Assembly (NCBI RefSeq): GCF_000423565.1
Contig: NZ_AUIF01000003.1
Span: forward strand, 248,001-312,000
Direction of reading: 5' to 3'
Source of the DNA: Runella zeae DSM 19591
GTDB lineage: Bacteria > Bacteroidota > Bacteroidia > Cytophagales > Spirosomataceae
DNA length: 64,000 bases
The position numbers and the translations under genes were made by a program. Positions 43,559 through 52,554 of this stretch are shown here, piece by piece. Below the pieces are notes generated by a model that saw only the letters and a program-made list of their open reading frames with translations, searched no databases and was not told where the DNA came from. Every line of letters starts with the position of its first letter. Positions within the stretch are counted from its first letter, which is position 1.

Positions 43559-44083
43559 ATGGAAATCGTCACTGACCTACTAAAAATTCTTGTTCCCTCC
43601 GCTCTGGTGTTATATGCAATGTATCTGACTATAACGGCTTTTTTGAAAAAACAATTTGATGAAAAACAACTTGACCAAAAACGTAAACAAATAGAAATTA
43701 CGCTTCCTATTCGTCTTCAAGCCTATGAGAGGATGTGTCTTTTTTTGGAACGTATCAGTCCCAACAATCTTCTTATTCGACTCAATGGTTCTGCTACTCA
43801 TGCCTTGGAGTTTCAACAGATTTTGTTGAGAGAAGTAAGAGAAGAATTCAATCATAATTTGTCGCAACAAGTATACATGAGTATTGAAGTATGGGAAGAT
43901 ATTAGAGCCGCTCAGCAAGAGGTAATTACGCTTATTAACCAAGCTGCTGCGGATATTCCTGCGGAGGCATCACCGCTAGAATTATCTAAAAAGATTTTTG
44001 AAAAAATCATTCAAGACAACCGAAATCCTACTGCTCATGCCCTCAAAAAAGTGAAAGAAGAAATCCAACGGGAATTTGCCTAG
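43559..44083 (+). CDS. Single-TM protein with cytoplasmic helical domain, unknown function
   Basis: The 174-residue protein has one N-terminal TM (LLKILVPSALVLYAMYLTITAF) and a long helical cytoplasmic part with KKQFDEKQLDQKRKQIEITLPIRLQAYERM and FNHNLSQQVYMS. The start (ATG at 43559) is inside a region with no competing gene. The composition and continuous frame indicate a real gene and the pattern looks like a conserved Bacteroidota family, but I cannot give a function. It converges with the FAD-oxidoreductase gene, 5 bp apart. Confidence 0.82.
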   Translation: MEIVTDLLKILVPSALVLYAMYLTITAFLKKQFDEKQLDQKRKQIEITLPIRLQAYERMCLFLERISPNNLLIRLNGSATHALEFQQILLREVREEFNHNLSQQVYMSIEVWEDIRAAQQEVITLINQAAADIPAEASPLELSKKIFEKIIQDNRNPTAHALKKVKEEIQREFA

Positions 44084-44088
44084 CAAAA

Positions 44089-45645
44089 TCATAATCCTAG
44101 GACTTTCATAGCTGCATTGTAGCCCGGAATACCACTTACGGCCCCTCCGCGCTTGGCACTCGAACCGCATATGTACAGCCTTTCAAATTCGGTCTCTACT
44201 CCTCTGGTTCCTATCTCGAGGGTATTTTCGGCAAAAAACCAGCTAGGTGCATCATGAAAAATATTGCCTTGGGGCAAGCCCAGCTCTTGCTCTAAGTCGT
44301 AGGGCGTTTTGGCCTCAATACACAAAGATTGGTCACTGTTTTGAGCAATGCAAGTTTCGATAGGTTCGTCTAGGTATTCATTAATCCCCTCCAAATAGGC
44401 CTTTACTACTGACTTTTTTAGGTTGTCGGTGTTTTGTTTAAACAAACTATAAGGCATATCAAATCCAAAAAGAGTTAGCGTATGGAAACCATTTTGGGCA
44501 AGTTGAGGTGAAAGAATAGAAGTATCGGTCAGTGTGTGGCAATAGATTTCGCAGGGTGGAAGCGAAGGAAGACGACCCATACTAGCTTCATCATAAGCGA
44601 CTTGTAGCTGCTGATAAGATTGATTGATATGAAATGTCCCCGCAAAAGCATCGGTTGAGGCAATACCATTTGCTTTTAATTTGGGTAATTTATGTAAAAG
44701 CATATTAACCTTAAAAGCCGTTCCTTCATTAGCGCGCGAAGGAGTATAGGCTTTGCCTAGGAGTTTGTTTATTGTTTTTGGAGAAGCATTCATCAACACG
44801 TACTTTGCCCTTGCTTCATATGCTTGGTTGCCTTTTTGATACCCAATGGTATGATAAGAATTTCCTAAATGCAAATGCTCCACTGAGGCTTCGGTAATCA
44901 TCGTAGCGCCAGCTTTTTGAGCAGTATCCTCAATCGCCCTTACCACTGCTCCCATACCTCCCACTGGTACGCGCCATTCTCCAGTTTTGTTGCCAATAAC
45001 GTGGTAAAGAAAAGTCTTGTTTTGTAGCAGGCTTGGGTCGTGAGCATGAGTAAAAGTGCCGATTTTGGCATCAGTCAGCACTACACCCCGTAGAATATCG
45101 TCATGCAAAAAAGTTTCAATCAGATTCCCAATAGGCTGTTCTATTAGCGCTTGCCATGCCAATTTTTCCTCAGAATTGGTAAGCGATTTTTCCCAGTCCT
45201 CTTTGGAATGAAGGGGCGACAAAAAGGAGTCCCAAATCTTAGTGGCTAGTATTTGCTGCAATGATAAGATTCGTTGGTATCCTTCGTAATCTTTGGGATG
45301 TAGCTGTTTGATTTGTTGAGCATTGAGGCGCTCATCAACATTGCTTAAGAGTAAGCTCGAGGATTTTCCGTTTTTAACGAACGGAGTAAAAGAGGCAGTT
45401 TTTCGACGTTTGAGTTGAAAAGGTAGGTTTAAATCCTGAATGATTTTAGTGGGAAACAAACTTACCAAGTAAGCATAACGCGAAAGATAAGCCTCGTATT
45501 CGGGAAAAATACGTTGAGACGTGGTGGCTCCTCCGAGATAATCATTTCGCTCAAGCAGCAGCACAGATTTACCAGCTTGGGCCAGATATGCCGCAGCTAC
45601 CAAACCATTATGACCTCCGCCTACGATAATTACATCATAAGTCAT
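44089..45645 (-). CDS. FAD-dependent oxidoreductase, phytoene desaturase/PYROXD2-like
   Basis: Start chosen at 45645 (MTYDVIIVGGGHNGLVAAAYL), giving 518 residues; six upstream codons to 45663 would overlap the previous gene. The N-terminal Rossmann motif VGGGHNGL binds FAD, followed by LLLERNDYLGGATTS. The C-terminus has ERLYICGSSAKRGGAVSGIPGYNAA. It belongs to the carotenoid-isomerase/phytoene-desaturase group closest in layout to PYROXD2. No carotenoid genes are near, so the substrate is unknown. Two bases downstream of the type A secreted protein gene and probably co-transcribed. Confidence 0.9.
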   Translation of the reverse strand: MTYDVIIVGGGHNGLVAAAYLAQAGKSVLLLERNDYLGGATTSQRIFPEYEAYLSRYAYLVSLFPTKIIQDLNLPFQLKRRKTASFTPFVKNGKSSSLLLSNVDERLNAQQIKQLHPKDYEGYQRILSLQQILATKIWDSFLSPLHSKEDWEKSLTNSEEKLAWQALIEQPIGNLIETFLHDDILRGVVLTDAKIGTFTHAHDPSLLQNKTFLYHVIGNKTGEWRVPVGGMGAVVRAIEDTAQKAGATMITEASVEHLHLGNSYHTIGYQKGNQAYEARAKYVLMNASPKTINKLLGKAYTPSRANEGTAFKVNMLLHKLPKLKANGIASTDAFAGTFHINQSYQQLQVAYDEASMGRLPSLPPCEIYCHTLTDTSILSPQLAQNGFHTLTLFGFDMPYSLFKQNTDNLKKSVVKAYLEGINEYLDEPIETCIAQNSDQSLCIEAKTPYDLEQELGLPQGNIFHDAPSWFFAENTLEIGTRGVETEFERLYICGSSAKRGGAVSGIPGYNAAMKVLGL

Positions 45646-45647
45646 CG

Positions 45648-46835
45648 TCACTGGCTCACCCACAACTTTTGGGTGATTCTGTTGCGTCCAAGGGCTGCAT
45701 AAGTAATGAAATAAAGCCCTGAGCGAAGTTCCTGAAAAGGCCGAATGGTAAGACTATTGGTTGAAGACGCTTGTATTTCAAAGGGGATTTCTTGACCTAC
45801 CAAATTTACTAGTCGAAGGGCATCTAGCTCAATATTATCAAATTGTAGTTTGATTGTTTTGCCATCAGACGGATTCGGATAAATCACAAAATCGGAAGCT
45901 TGAGACTGCGAACTTACCGCAATAATTTTGGAGTATTCAAAAGCGAGGTCTTTGTCAACTTGTTTGAGTCGGTAATAATTGACTCCTGGCAAAGGTGCTT
46001 CATCCAAAAAACTGTATTCATGACGCTGACGGGATTCGCCTAGGGAGGTTGTTTTACCAATCGGCAAAAACTCTTTTAGGTCTACACTTCTTTCGATACT
46101 AAAATAATCACTGTTTGTTTCGGTGGCAGTAGCCCAATTAAGACGTACACGATTGCTTTCAGCTTGTCCACGGAAATAAATGAGCTGGACAGGCACTACA
46201 TTTGACCACGATAAACTTGAAATAAAAATACTTTGGGTAGTGAGAGGCCCTTCACGGACGAGGAGTCCACTCCCAAAAGTAAGGGTTAGTTTTTTGACAC
46301 CTACATTCCGAAAAACTACCTCTGCCGAGGTGCTATCAAAAGGGTCAGCTGTAAAACCGTATATGTTTTTGATGTGAGGAAGCTCCCCATTAGACAAATA
46401 AGCCGTAGAAGGATTATAAGAAATTTCGGGGGTTATGCCAGCATCTGTCGCATCTCGACCATCAATAGCTACCCTATCTTGATAGTTACTAAAGCTAAGG
46501 TCACGGTCAACCCCCAGAATTCTAAAAGAAAGGTTTGTAACAGGTGAGCTAAAATTGAAGGTAACAGTAACTCTTTCAAGGGGTGTTCCTAAAGATGTAC
46601 TTAGCCAAAGCCCGCGAGAATCGTTTCGAGGGGTGCTGTTATTGAAACGGCGAGTATCGCCTTCTACGGTAGCAGTTACGTTGACTGCGGGTGTCCCCAC
46701 ATCCAGAAATGTCTTCGTCAAAGCACCTTGAGGCGACCACGGTGTGGTATTGCCAACGGTAGTAAGATTGATGCCTCCCTGTCCAAATGTAAGTGTGGAA
46801 ACAAAAACTGCTAATAGTATAAAATATCCCCTCAT
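45648..46835 (-). CDS. Secreted protein with type A T9SS sorting domain
   Basis: Start chosen at 46835 (MRGYFILLAVFVSTLTFGQ), which gives a proper signal peptide and 395 residues; a frame extension to 46880 hides it. The central part is beta-rich. A fibronectin-like segment (VRLNWATATETNSDYFSIERS) and the C-terminal ~80 residues (DFVIYPNPSDGKTIKLQF, LRSGLYFITYAA, TQKLWVSQ) form the typical type A domain that directs export by the type IX system. The catalytic or binding role of the N-terminal ~230 residues is not recognised. Confidence 0.88.
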   Translation of the reverse strand: MRGYFILLAVFVSTLTFGQGGINLTTVGNTTPWSPQGALTKTFLDVGTPAVNVTATVEGDTRRFNNSTPRNDSRGLWLSTSLGTPLERVTVTFNFSSPVTNLSFRILGVDRDLSFSNYQDRVAIDGRDATDAGITPEISYNPSTAYLSNGELPHIKNIYGFTADPFDSTSAEVVFRNVGVKKLTLTFGSGLLVREGPLTTQSIFISSLSWSNVVPVQLIYFRGQAESNRVRLNWATATETNSDYFSIERSVDLKEFLPIGKTTSLGESRQRHEYSFLDEAPLPGVNYYRLKQVDKDLAFEYSKIIAVSSQSQASDFVIYPNPSDGKTIKLQFDNIELDALRLVNLVGQEIPFEIQASSTNSLTIRPFQELRSGLYFITYAALGRNRITQKLWVSQ

Positions 46836-46943
46836 ACGTTGAAAGCGATTACAAATTAACTTCCCTGTTACTTTATACAAAAAGTGTGCAATAAGCGAAA
46901 CAAAGATAAAGAAACTTTAGTAATAAAGAATTAAAAAGGCTAT

Positions 46944-48383
46944 TTACAATTCATTAGCTAATTCGATTGCTTTTCGGAGAGCGGCAAGTTTGTTATGCAC
47001 CTCTTGCATCTCAGACGCAATGTTTGATTTGGCTACTACTCCCATACCGGCTTGATAAAACAATGTGTTGTTTTTACTTAAGAAAGTACGAATCGTAATA
47101 CAATGATTAAAATCGCCACTAAAGCTAATATGCCCCAATGCTCCACCATAAATGCTGCGATTGGTTTTTTCGAGGCGATTGATGATTGTCATGGCATTGT
47201 GCTTAGGGGCGCCTGAAAGAGTGCCAGCCGGAAAAGTATCAGCTACCAGCTGAAGAGGATTGACCCCTGGGTTCATTTTGCCAGTAACTTTCGAAACTAA
47301 GTGAATAACGTGCGAAAAAAACTGAGCTTCTTTGTAAGTCTCTACTTTGACCACATCGCAGCTTCTACTGAGATCGTTGCGAGCTAAGTCAACAAGCATT
47401 ACGTGTTCGGCAGTTTCTTTGGGGTCGGCAGCTAGTTGGCGGGCTAGTTCGGCGTCTTTCTCATCGTCGCCGGTGCGTCGAAATGTCCCCGCAATTGGGT
47501 GAATCTCAGCGTGTCCATTTTTGATGTAAATTTGTTTTTCGGGCGAAGAACCAAAAATCTTGTAGCTTCCAAAATCAAAATAAAACAAATAAGGCGATGG
47601 GTTGACAGACCTAAGTGTACGATAAACGTTGAATTCATCACCCACAAACTTTTTGCTAAAACGCCGAGAAGGTACAATCTGAAATACATCGCCTCTCAGA
47701 CAGTGATTAATACATTTTTGAATGATTTCAGACATTTCATCGTCATTTACATTGCTTTGCTCGTCAGCGGCGGCTTTGAATTGGAAAGTGGCCATTTTGG
47801 GTGCTTTCACAATCATCTCCAAGGATTCCAAGTCCATTCCCATGCTACGGCTATGATTACTGTCTTCGCGGGTAACTCCGTAATCATGTTCAAAGAGATA
47901 CACTTCGTCTTTGAAATGATTGAAGGCGATTACAAAACGATATACGCGATAAACCATCTGGGGGATGGCATTGTCGGGTGTTTTTTCTTGAATTTCGATA
48001 TCTTCGAAATATTCTACCGAATCATAAGTAATATGACCAAAAAGCCCCCCATTGATGAAAGGGTACTCGTTTTTGGGTGCATCGAAGCGCTGAATAAACT
48101 CTTGTAAGGTTTGCATGGCTTGCTTACGGTGCGTGAGGCGAAATGTCTCTTCAGAACCATCTGGGAAAGATTGACTTACTATATCTTCATCAATCACAAA
48201 CGAAGCCACTGGGTCACACGCAATAACGCTAAACCCATGCTCCATGCCGTGGTATTCGGCACTTTCAAGCATGACAGTATAAGGGAACTTGTCGCGTAAT
48301 TTCAGATAAACTCCCACGGGAGTAAGCATATCTCCCAGTAATTTACGATGTTTTGTAGTGACGGTAAAGGCAGTCTGGACCAT
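46944..48383 (-). CDS. trpE: Anthranilate synthase component I
   Basis: Start chosen at 48383 (MVQTAFTVTTKHRKLLGDMLTPVGVYLKLRD), giving 479 residues. The open frame continues to 48482 but there it only translates the attenuator hairpin. The C-terminal chorismate-binding domain has SSPEKQIYIKNGHAEIHPIAGT, LVDLARNDLSRSCD, FPAGTLSGAPKHNAM and IYGGALGHISFSG. It converts chorismate plus glutamine-derived ammonia to anthranilate with TrpG. trpG is not in the window; the next gene downstream is unrelated. Expression is predicted to be controlled by Trp-dependent transcription attenuation in the 173-nt leader. Confidence 0.96.
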   Translation of the reverse strand: MVQTAFTVTTKHRKLLGDMLTPVGVYLKLRDKFPYTVMLESAEYHGMEHGFSVIACDPVASFVIDEDIVSQSFPDGSEETFRLTHRKQAMQTLQEFIQRFDAPKNEYPFINGGLFGHITYDSVEYFEDIEIQEKTPDNAIPQMVYRVYRFVIAFNHFKDEVYLFEHDYGVTREDSNHSRSMGMDLESLEMIVKAPKMATFQFKAAADEQSNVNDDEMSEIIQKCINHCLRGDVFQIVPSRRFSKKFVGDEFNVYRTLRSVNPSPYLFYFDFGSYKIFGSSPEKQIYIKNGHAEIHPIAGTFRRTGDDEKDAELARQLAADPKETAEHVMLVDLARNDLSRSCDVVKVETYKEAQFFSHVIHLVSKVTGKMNPGVNPLQLVADTFPAGTLSGAPKHNAMTIINRLEKTNRSIYGGALGHISFSGDFNHCITIRTFLSKNNTLFYQAGMGVVAKSNIASEMQEVHNKLAALRKAIELANEL

Positions 48384-48428
48384 TGCTATATGTGAATTAG
48401 ATTGGTAGGTTGATAATGTCTTAGAAAT

Positions 48429-48504
48429 AAAAAAAGCGGCTCGCTGCGATGAGCAACGAGCCGCTGGTACACACTCCAACATTACAAAAGGCTACTTGCT
48501 CATC
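48429..48504 (-). promoter_or_regulatory. trp attenuator: terminator and competing antiterminator
   Basis: On the minus strand the 3:4 terminator pairs AGCGGCTCG (48457-48465) with CGAGCCGCT (48435-48443), extended by wobble pairs, and ends in seven U (48429-48435). Segment 2, GATGAGCAAGTAGCC (48490-48504), overlaps the trpL stop codon and is complementary at 13 of 15 positions to GGCTCGTTGCTCATC (48448-48462), which includes the 5' arm of the terminator. The two structures are therefore mutually exclusive. Segment 2 can also pair with the leader's own GGCGTACTCATTCC just after the Trp codons (1:2). Confidence 0.88.
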
Positions 48505-48556
48505 CTATGGAATGAGTACGCCACCAATATGCAATATTGAGTATGTTGTTATTCAT
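48500..48556 (-). CDS. trpL: trp leader peptide with tandem Trp codons
   Basis: The 18-residue ORF MNNNILNIAYWWRTHSIG starts with ATG at 48556 and stops with TGA at 48500-48502. Two adjacent Trp codons lie at 48521-48526. It is placed directly before the attenuator of trpE. Ribosome stalling at the Trp codons when charged tRNA-Trp is scarce would cover segment 1 and leave segment 2 free to form the antiterminator. The peptide itself needs no other function. Too short for usual gene calling. Confidence 0.88.
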   Translation of the reverse strand: MNNNILNIAYWWRTHSIG

Positions 48557-48560
48557 GTCA

Positions 48561-48595
48561 CAAAAGTACAACTGTGATTTTAAAAACCAAATTTA
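48561..48595 (-). promoter_or_regulatory. Candidate trpL-trpE promoter elements
   Basis: On the minus strand TAAATTTG (48588-48595) and TACTTTTG (48561-48568) both match the -7 consensus TAnnTTTG. The TTTG of the first (48588-48591) is 19 bp from the second and could serve as its -33. The downstream choice would start transcription almost at the trpL ATG; the upstream one leaves a ~25-nt leader but has no clear -33. Confidence 0.45.
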
Positions 48596-48617
48596 TTTGT
48601 ATGCTAAGCTGTATCGT

Positions 48618-49199
48618 TTATTTCTTTTTGTAAAGATTATAAATGACCGATACTTGCAAGGTGCGGTTAGAAAAACTTTCCGACTGAGATGTTGAGAGAT
48701 TGTTGAGTCCATGAATATAACGAACATTGAGGCTAAAATCTTCGGCCATATCCATGAAGTCGAATCTAAGACCTGTGCCCAAACTCATTTCGTTGCGGCG
48801 AAGGGGTACAATGGTATTGGGAGTATGAAGTAGATAACTAAATTCGGGGGCAACTTCAAAAGTTAGTCCTTCTGTGATAATATAGCCAAGGACGGGTACA
48901 AAGCTTCCATAATTGAGGTTGTTTTTAACTATTTCGTTTTCTCCCTTAAAAGTACCTCCGCGTACCGAAAGCTGTAATTCGGGCTGGAACACCCACTTTT
49001 TGGTACGAAAGCGGTAAAAAACACCTAAGTTAGGGTGGGATTGAGCCTTGAGGTTATAAATAAAGTTGGGGGAATAAGTACTCCGTGAGATGTTTAATCC
49101 AGCTCTTAGTCCCAAATGAGGCTTCATATAGACAGTCTGAGCCTGAGTGGCAATGGCTATTGTAAAAAAAAGAGCTAGAAACTTAAATTTTAAATTCAT
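48618..49199 (-). CDS. Small outer-membrane beta-barrel protein (PorT/OmpA-like barrel)
   Basis: The 193-residue protein has a signal peptide (ending near IATQAQ) and about eight alternating strands with Gly/aromatic ends, for example HLGLRAGLNIS, GVFYRFRTKKWVFQPELQLSVRGG and TLQVSVIYNLYKK at the C-terminus. This is the Bacteroidota outer-membrane-barrel family that contains PorT. Specific assignment to PorT is not justified from the sequence alone. Located upstream of trpL in the same direction with ~60 bp between. Confidence 0.83.
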   Translation of the reverse strand: MNLKFKFLALFFTIAIATQAQTVYMKPHLGLRAGLNISRSTYSPNFIYNLKAQSHPNLGVFYRFRTKKWVFQPELQLSVRGGTFKGENEIVKNNLNYGSFVPVLGYIITEGLTFEVAPEFSYLLHTPNTIVPLRRNEMSLGTGLRFDFMDMAEDFSLNVRYIHGLNNLSTSQSESFSNRTLQVSVIYNLYKKK

Positions 49200-49255
49200 G
49201 ATAATGTTGCAAAAAATGTGATGCGAAGGGATTCTATCCCATTATGTATAAACAA

Positions 49256-49810
49256 TCAATTTAATCTAGGGTCGGTGGGATAGTGTGATTTTACGCGGTA
49301 TTCGCCGCCCATGCGCCGCAATACAGCGCGCCAAAATTGGTCGGTAGGGGTATCAAAAATAAAAGCCGCGTCTGTGTCAGACACAATCCATGAATCTCTT
49401 TTTAGCTCATCATCAAGCTGCCCCGCGCTCCATCCCGAATACCCTACAAAAAAACGGATATCTTGTTCGGTTATTTTTCCCACATTTAAGATGCTGATAA
49501 TTTGCTCAAAATCACCGCTCCAAAATAAATTCTCACCCACCGGAATAGCATCTTCAATAAAAGATAAACGATGCAAAAAATGTAGAGTATTTTGCTCGAC
49601 AGGCCCGCCTAAGTATAAAGGTAAATTGTTGGCCACCGGTTCTTGCAAAACATCGTTGAGAAATAAATTGGTGGTTTGATTAAAAACCAACCCAAAAGTT
49701 CCTCGCTCATTATGTTCGCACAAAAAAACGACGCTCCGTTCAAAATTAGGATCTCCTAAAAACGGCTCGGCAATGAGTAATTTTCCTTTGGTGGGTTTTA
49801 GTGATGGCAT
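49256..49810 (-). CDS. YqgE/AlgH-family protein
   Basis: The 184-residue protein has the family signatures GKLLIAEPFLGDPNFERSVVFLCEH, GTFGLVFNQTT, LYLGGPVEQNTLHFLH and GYSGWSAGQLDDEL. YqgE/AlgH proteins are small cytoplasmic proteins of uncertain function, linked to alginate regulation in Pseudomonas. Length is normal. No informative neighbour. Confidence 0.94.
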   Translation of the reverse strand: MPSLKPTKGKLLIAEPFLGDPNFERSVVFLCEHNERGTFGLVFNQTTNLFLNDVLQEPVANNLPLYLGGPVEQNTLHFLHRLSFIEDAIPVGENLFWSGDFEQIISILNVGKITEQDIRFFVGYSGWSAGQLDDELKRDSWIVSDTDAAFIFDTPTDQFWRAVLRRMGGEYRVKSHYPTDPRLN

Positions 49811-49956
49811 TTTGTATCAATCAAATTCTAACATCAGCAAATCTAATCACATAACGAAAGAAAGTACAAAAGTAATGGATTTTATGTAGCCTCACCTAAT
49901 AAAAAAGGAAATTAGGAAAACTGAAAGCCGTTTGGGAAAGTCTCTTTTTTAACTCT

Positions 49957-50931
49957 TTAGACCACAGAAAGAGCCTGTTCTTTAAACGCAGGCCGAGGTT
50001 TGATATTTAAGGTTTGGAACAATTCCGCATCGGCATCGATATCAGGATTTGGGGTAGTTAGCAGTTTCTCGCCAGCAAAAATAGAATTGGCTCCCGCTAG
50101 AAAGCACAGCGCTTGCTCTTCAGCACTCATGCTGACTCTTCCCGCCGAAAGTCTGACCATGGCTTGGGGGATTAAAATACGAGCAGTGGCTATCATTCGT
50201 ATCATTTCCCAGACCGAAACACGCTTTTGATTTTCCAGAGGAGTACCTTCTACCGCCACCAGCGCATTGACAGGTACGGATTCGGGAGGAGTAGGAAGAG
50301 AAGCCAAGGTGTAGAGCATTCCGATGCGGTCTTCGTCGCTTTCTCCCATTCCGATGATACCGCCCGAGCAAGCCGAAATTCCAGCTTTTTGAACGTGATG
50401 CAGGGTGTCGAGCCGGTCATCGTAGGTGCGTGTCGAAATCACATCTCCATAAAACTCCTCACTCGTGTCAAGATTGTGATTATAGGCATACAGACCTGCA
50501 TCTTTTAATTTTTGAGCTTGAGACTCGCTCAACATTCCCAATGTGCAGCATACTTCTAAACCGATTTTATTAACCCCTTTTACCATTTCCAGCACCCGGT
50601 CAAAATCGCGGTTGTCGCGCACTTCGCGCCAAGCTGCTCCCATACAAAAACGTGTACTTCCAGTATCTTTAGCTCTTTGGGCGGCACTCAGTACTTCGTT
50701 TATTTCCATCAGCTTATGAGCTTGTACATTTGTTTGGTAGCGAGCCGCTTGTGGACAATAAGCGCAATCCTCGGGGCATCCGCCTGTTTTGATAGAAAGT
50801 AGTGTACAGACTTGAACTTCTTGCGGGTCATGATGTTGACGATGTACTGTAGCTGCTTGATAAATAAGTTCCAAAAGCGGAGTATGGTATATCTGGCGGA
50901 CAGTGCCTTTTGTAATAGTAGAATGAGTCAT
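49957..50931 (-). CDS. bioB: Biotin synthase
   Basis: The 324-residue radical SAM enzyme has the cluster motif [36 protein letters not shown] and the C-terminal [19 protein letters not shown]. It inserts sulfur into dethiobiotin using a 4Fe-4S and a 2Fe-2S cluster. The start overlaps the stop of the PP-loop gene by 4 bp (ATGA), so it is translated from the transcript that begins with the cobalamin riboswitch. No other bio genes are near. Confidence 0.96.
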   Translation of the reverse strand: MTHSTITKGTVRQIYHTPLLELIYQAATVHRQHHDPQEVQVCTLLSIKTGGCPEDCAYCPQAARYQTNVQAHKLMEINEVLSAAQRAKDTGSTRFCMGAAWREVRDNRDFDRVLEMVKGVNKIGLEVCCTLGMLSESQAQKLKDAGLYAYNHNLDTSEEFYGDVISTRTYDDRLDTLHHVQKAGISACSGGIIGMGESDEDRIGMLYTLASLPTPPESVPVNALVAVEGTPLENQKRVSVWEMIRMIATARILIPQAMVRLSAGRVSMSAEEQALCFLAGANSIFAGEKLLTTPNPDIDADAELFQTLNIKPRPAFKEQALSVV

Positions 50932-51635
50932 GGTATAGTAGGTATCAAATCAGTAAAAAAATAAGTAGACTGAAGAGATTCGCCTGATGCGTTTTTGTAT
51001 TGATATGTTTTCTCGACGGTTTCGCCTTTTTGGAAATCAATGGATTTGGAAAAATAAGGAGCTTGAAACACAAAGGTATGAAACTCGCCATTTTCGCCGC
51101 ATACATCTACTCCTTTTGGAAGATTCTTAACGAAATCTTGATTGAGGATTTGCCCACAGAAAGAAGCGTCTAGTAAACTACCATTGACGCTCACTACTAT
51201 GGTCTGGAACCCCAAGTCCCAAAACTCGGCCAATAACTCGTATGAGTCTCGCTTCCAAATAGGAAAAACACCCTGCATTCCTACTTTTGCAAGCTGATTT
51301 TCACGGTAGTGGCGCAAATCTTCTAAGAAAATATCGCCAAAAATAGAATGACTGATGCCTTCCTCTGCTAAGGGGCGAAGGGTATCGCTCATCCGAAGGT
51401 TATACTCTTCCATAGAGGAAGTCTCGGGCAGGCGCAATGTAATGAGTGGAAGCCCTATGCGCTGGGCTTGTAAGTTTAGTAAATCTTCGCGGACGCCGTG
51501 CATTGATACACGTCCTAAGGTATCATTGACAGATGTCAGCAAATACTTTACATCATAAGTATGATTTTGTAGAATATGATAAAGAGACAGGGCGGAGTCT
51601 TTTCCGCCCGACCAATTCATGAAAGCCTTTGTCAT
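50928..51635 (-). CDS. Dph6-like PP-loop ATPase (diphthine-ammonia ligase family)
   Basis: The 235-residue protein has the PP-loop [13 protein letters not shown] (residues ~9-21), [13 protein letters not shown] and the late [11 protein letters not shown] motif, all typical of the Dph6/MJ0570 family of ATP-dependent amide-forming enzymes. Bacteria lack diphthamide on EF2, so the substrate is different. The gene overlaps both neighbours by 1-4 bp in a cobalamin-riboswitch operon, suggesting amidation of a corrinoid or other cofactor-related carboxylate. This substrate idea is inference. Confidence 0.9.
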   Translation of the reverse strand: MTKAFMNWSGGKDSALSLYHILQNHTYDVKYLLTSVNDTLGRVSMHGVREDLLNLQAQRIGLPLITLRLPETSSMEEYNLRMSDTLRPLAEEGISHSIFGDIFLEDLRHYRENQLAKVGMQGVFPIWKRDSYELLAEFWDLGFQTIVVSVNGSLLDASFCGQILNQDFVKNLPKGVDVCGENGEFHTFVFQAPYFSKSIDFQKGETVEKTYQYKNASGESLQSTYFFTDLIPTIP

Positions 51636-52225
51636 TATTTACCCAAAGCAAGTTGAGGAAAACGGCGCTGTAGCAGCTCAAAGCCTCCAAATAAAATAGC
51701 ACTGTAGGCAATAGTGCCTGCTAAAAAATTGCGCATAAAAGGAAAACCTTGAGCCAAGCTTTGTATCAAGCCCGACCAATCACGACTGAGTGGTAAGCCC
51801 GTCCGAAGATCTGTACCCCCTGCGAGCCATACACTAAAATCAGACAAGACCCAGTGCGATAGGGCTACAACTACTGAGGCAAGGAGCAGATTTTTGATAT
51901 TGATTTTGTTTAATAACACTTTGCCATACACCACAATCAAAGCAAAAATACCATAAACCCAATACCAGCCATCATACATAAGACCATACTGACCGCGATA
52001 CACCGCCGCATTGATGACAAGGTCACTTACCAAGAGTGCTAAAAGAGGAAACGTGAAGGCTTTCCAGCGAGAACTAAAATAGGCTCCTCCAAACAGTCCC
52101 ATTGCACCGATAGGCGTAAAATTAGAAATAGGAGAAGGTTGGACAACGTTTAAAATACGAATCAACGCAATAGCTAAAATAAAACACAATAGTGTCAGAA
52201 CTCGGGGATTGAATGTTTGTTTCAT
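51635..52225 (-). CDS. DUF6580-type integral membrane protein, putative ECF-like transport component
   Basis: The 196-residue protein has five to six TM segments (VLTLLCFILAIALIRIL, FTFPLLALLVSDLVINAAVY, WVYGIFALIVVYGKVLL, LLLASVVVALSHWVLSDFSVW and FLAGTIAYSAILFGGFELL). The NFTPIGAMGLFGGAYF segment is typical of a family listed as putative transport protein. It is the first gene after a cobalamin riboswitch, so it should be repressed when cobalamin is abundant. An S-component-like role for a corrinoid or precursor is plausible but unproven; no ECF A/T genes are adjacent. Confidence 0.85.
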   Translation of the reverse strand: MKQTFNPRVLTLLCFILAIALIRILNVVQPSPISNFTPIGAMGLFGGAYFSSRWKAFTFPLLALLVSDLVINAAVYRGQYGLMYDGWYWVYGIFALIVVYGKVLLNKINIKNLLLASVVVALSHWVLSDFSVWLAGGTDLRTGLPLSRDWSGLIQSLAQGFPFMRNFLAGTIAYSAILFGGFELLQRRFPQLALGK

Positions 52226-52275
52226 AAATTTGGAATGTGGTTAGGCTACGCATCCTCCGTACGTGGCGATAAAAA

Positions 52276-52438
52276 AATGTTTTGGGCAGGTCTCCTGACT
52301 TGTTTCATCGCTCGGTACCTTCCCGACGGTCCAATCGTCAGTGGTATATAGAAGCAAGAGAGCGACTTTCGACGAAACTCACAGTTGCGGGGACAGTCTT
52401 CGTTTTGCACGAAATTCCCTATTAAGCCTTCAAAATTT
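52276..52438 (-). ncRNA. Cobalamin riboswitch
   Basis: On the minus strand the core elements occur in order: TTAATAGGGAA, ACTGTCCCCGCAACTGTGA, CCACTG, GGGAAGG, GATGA and the B12 box CAAGTCAGGAGACCTGCC (around 52285-52302). P1 is formed by AAATTTTG (52431-52438) and CAAAACATTT (52276-52285). It ends about 50 nt before the membrane protein start codon. A seven-U run directly follows P1, but no clear terminator stem is seen, so translational control is possible. Confidence 0.95.
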
Positions 52439-52554
52439 GTGATAAAACAAAAATATAGGGCACCCAAACACCGCACAAAAATAAGGAGAACTCCCCACAG
52501 TTAGGGAAATTTGCTCCTAAACTTTTACTTTTGTTTCTTCCAAATATAACTTTC

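Noticed and set aside
47499-48107. Plus-strand ORF of 202 residues inside trpE
   Set aside because: Antisense shadow of trpE with no recognisable product.
48384-48482. 33-codon N-terminal extension of trpE
   Set aside because: It translates the attenuator hairpin and U-tract; the trpL leader peptide and the family start both point to 48383.
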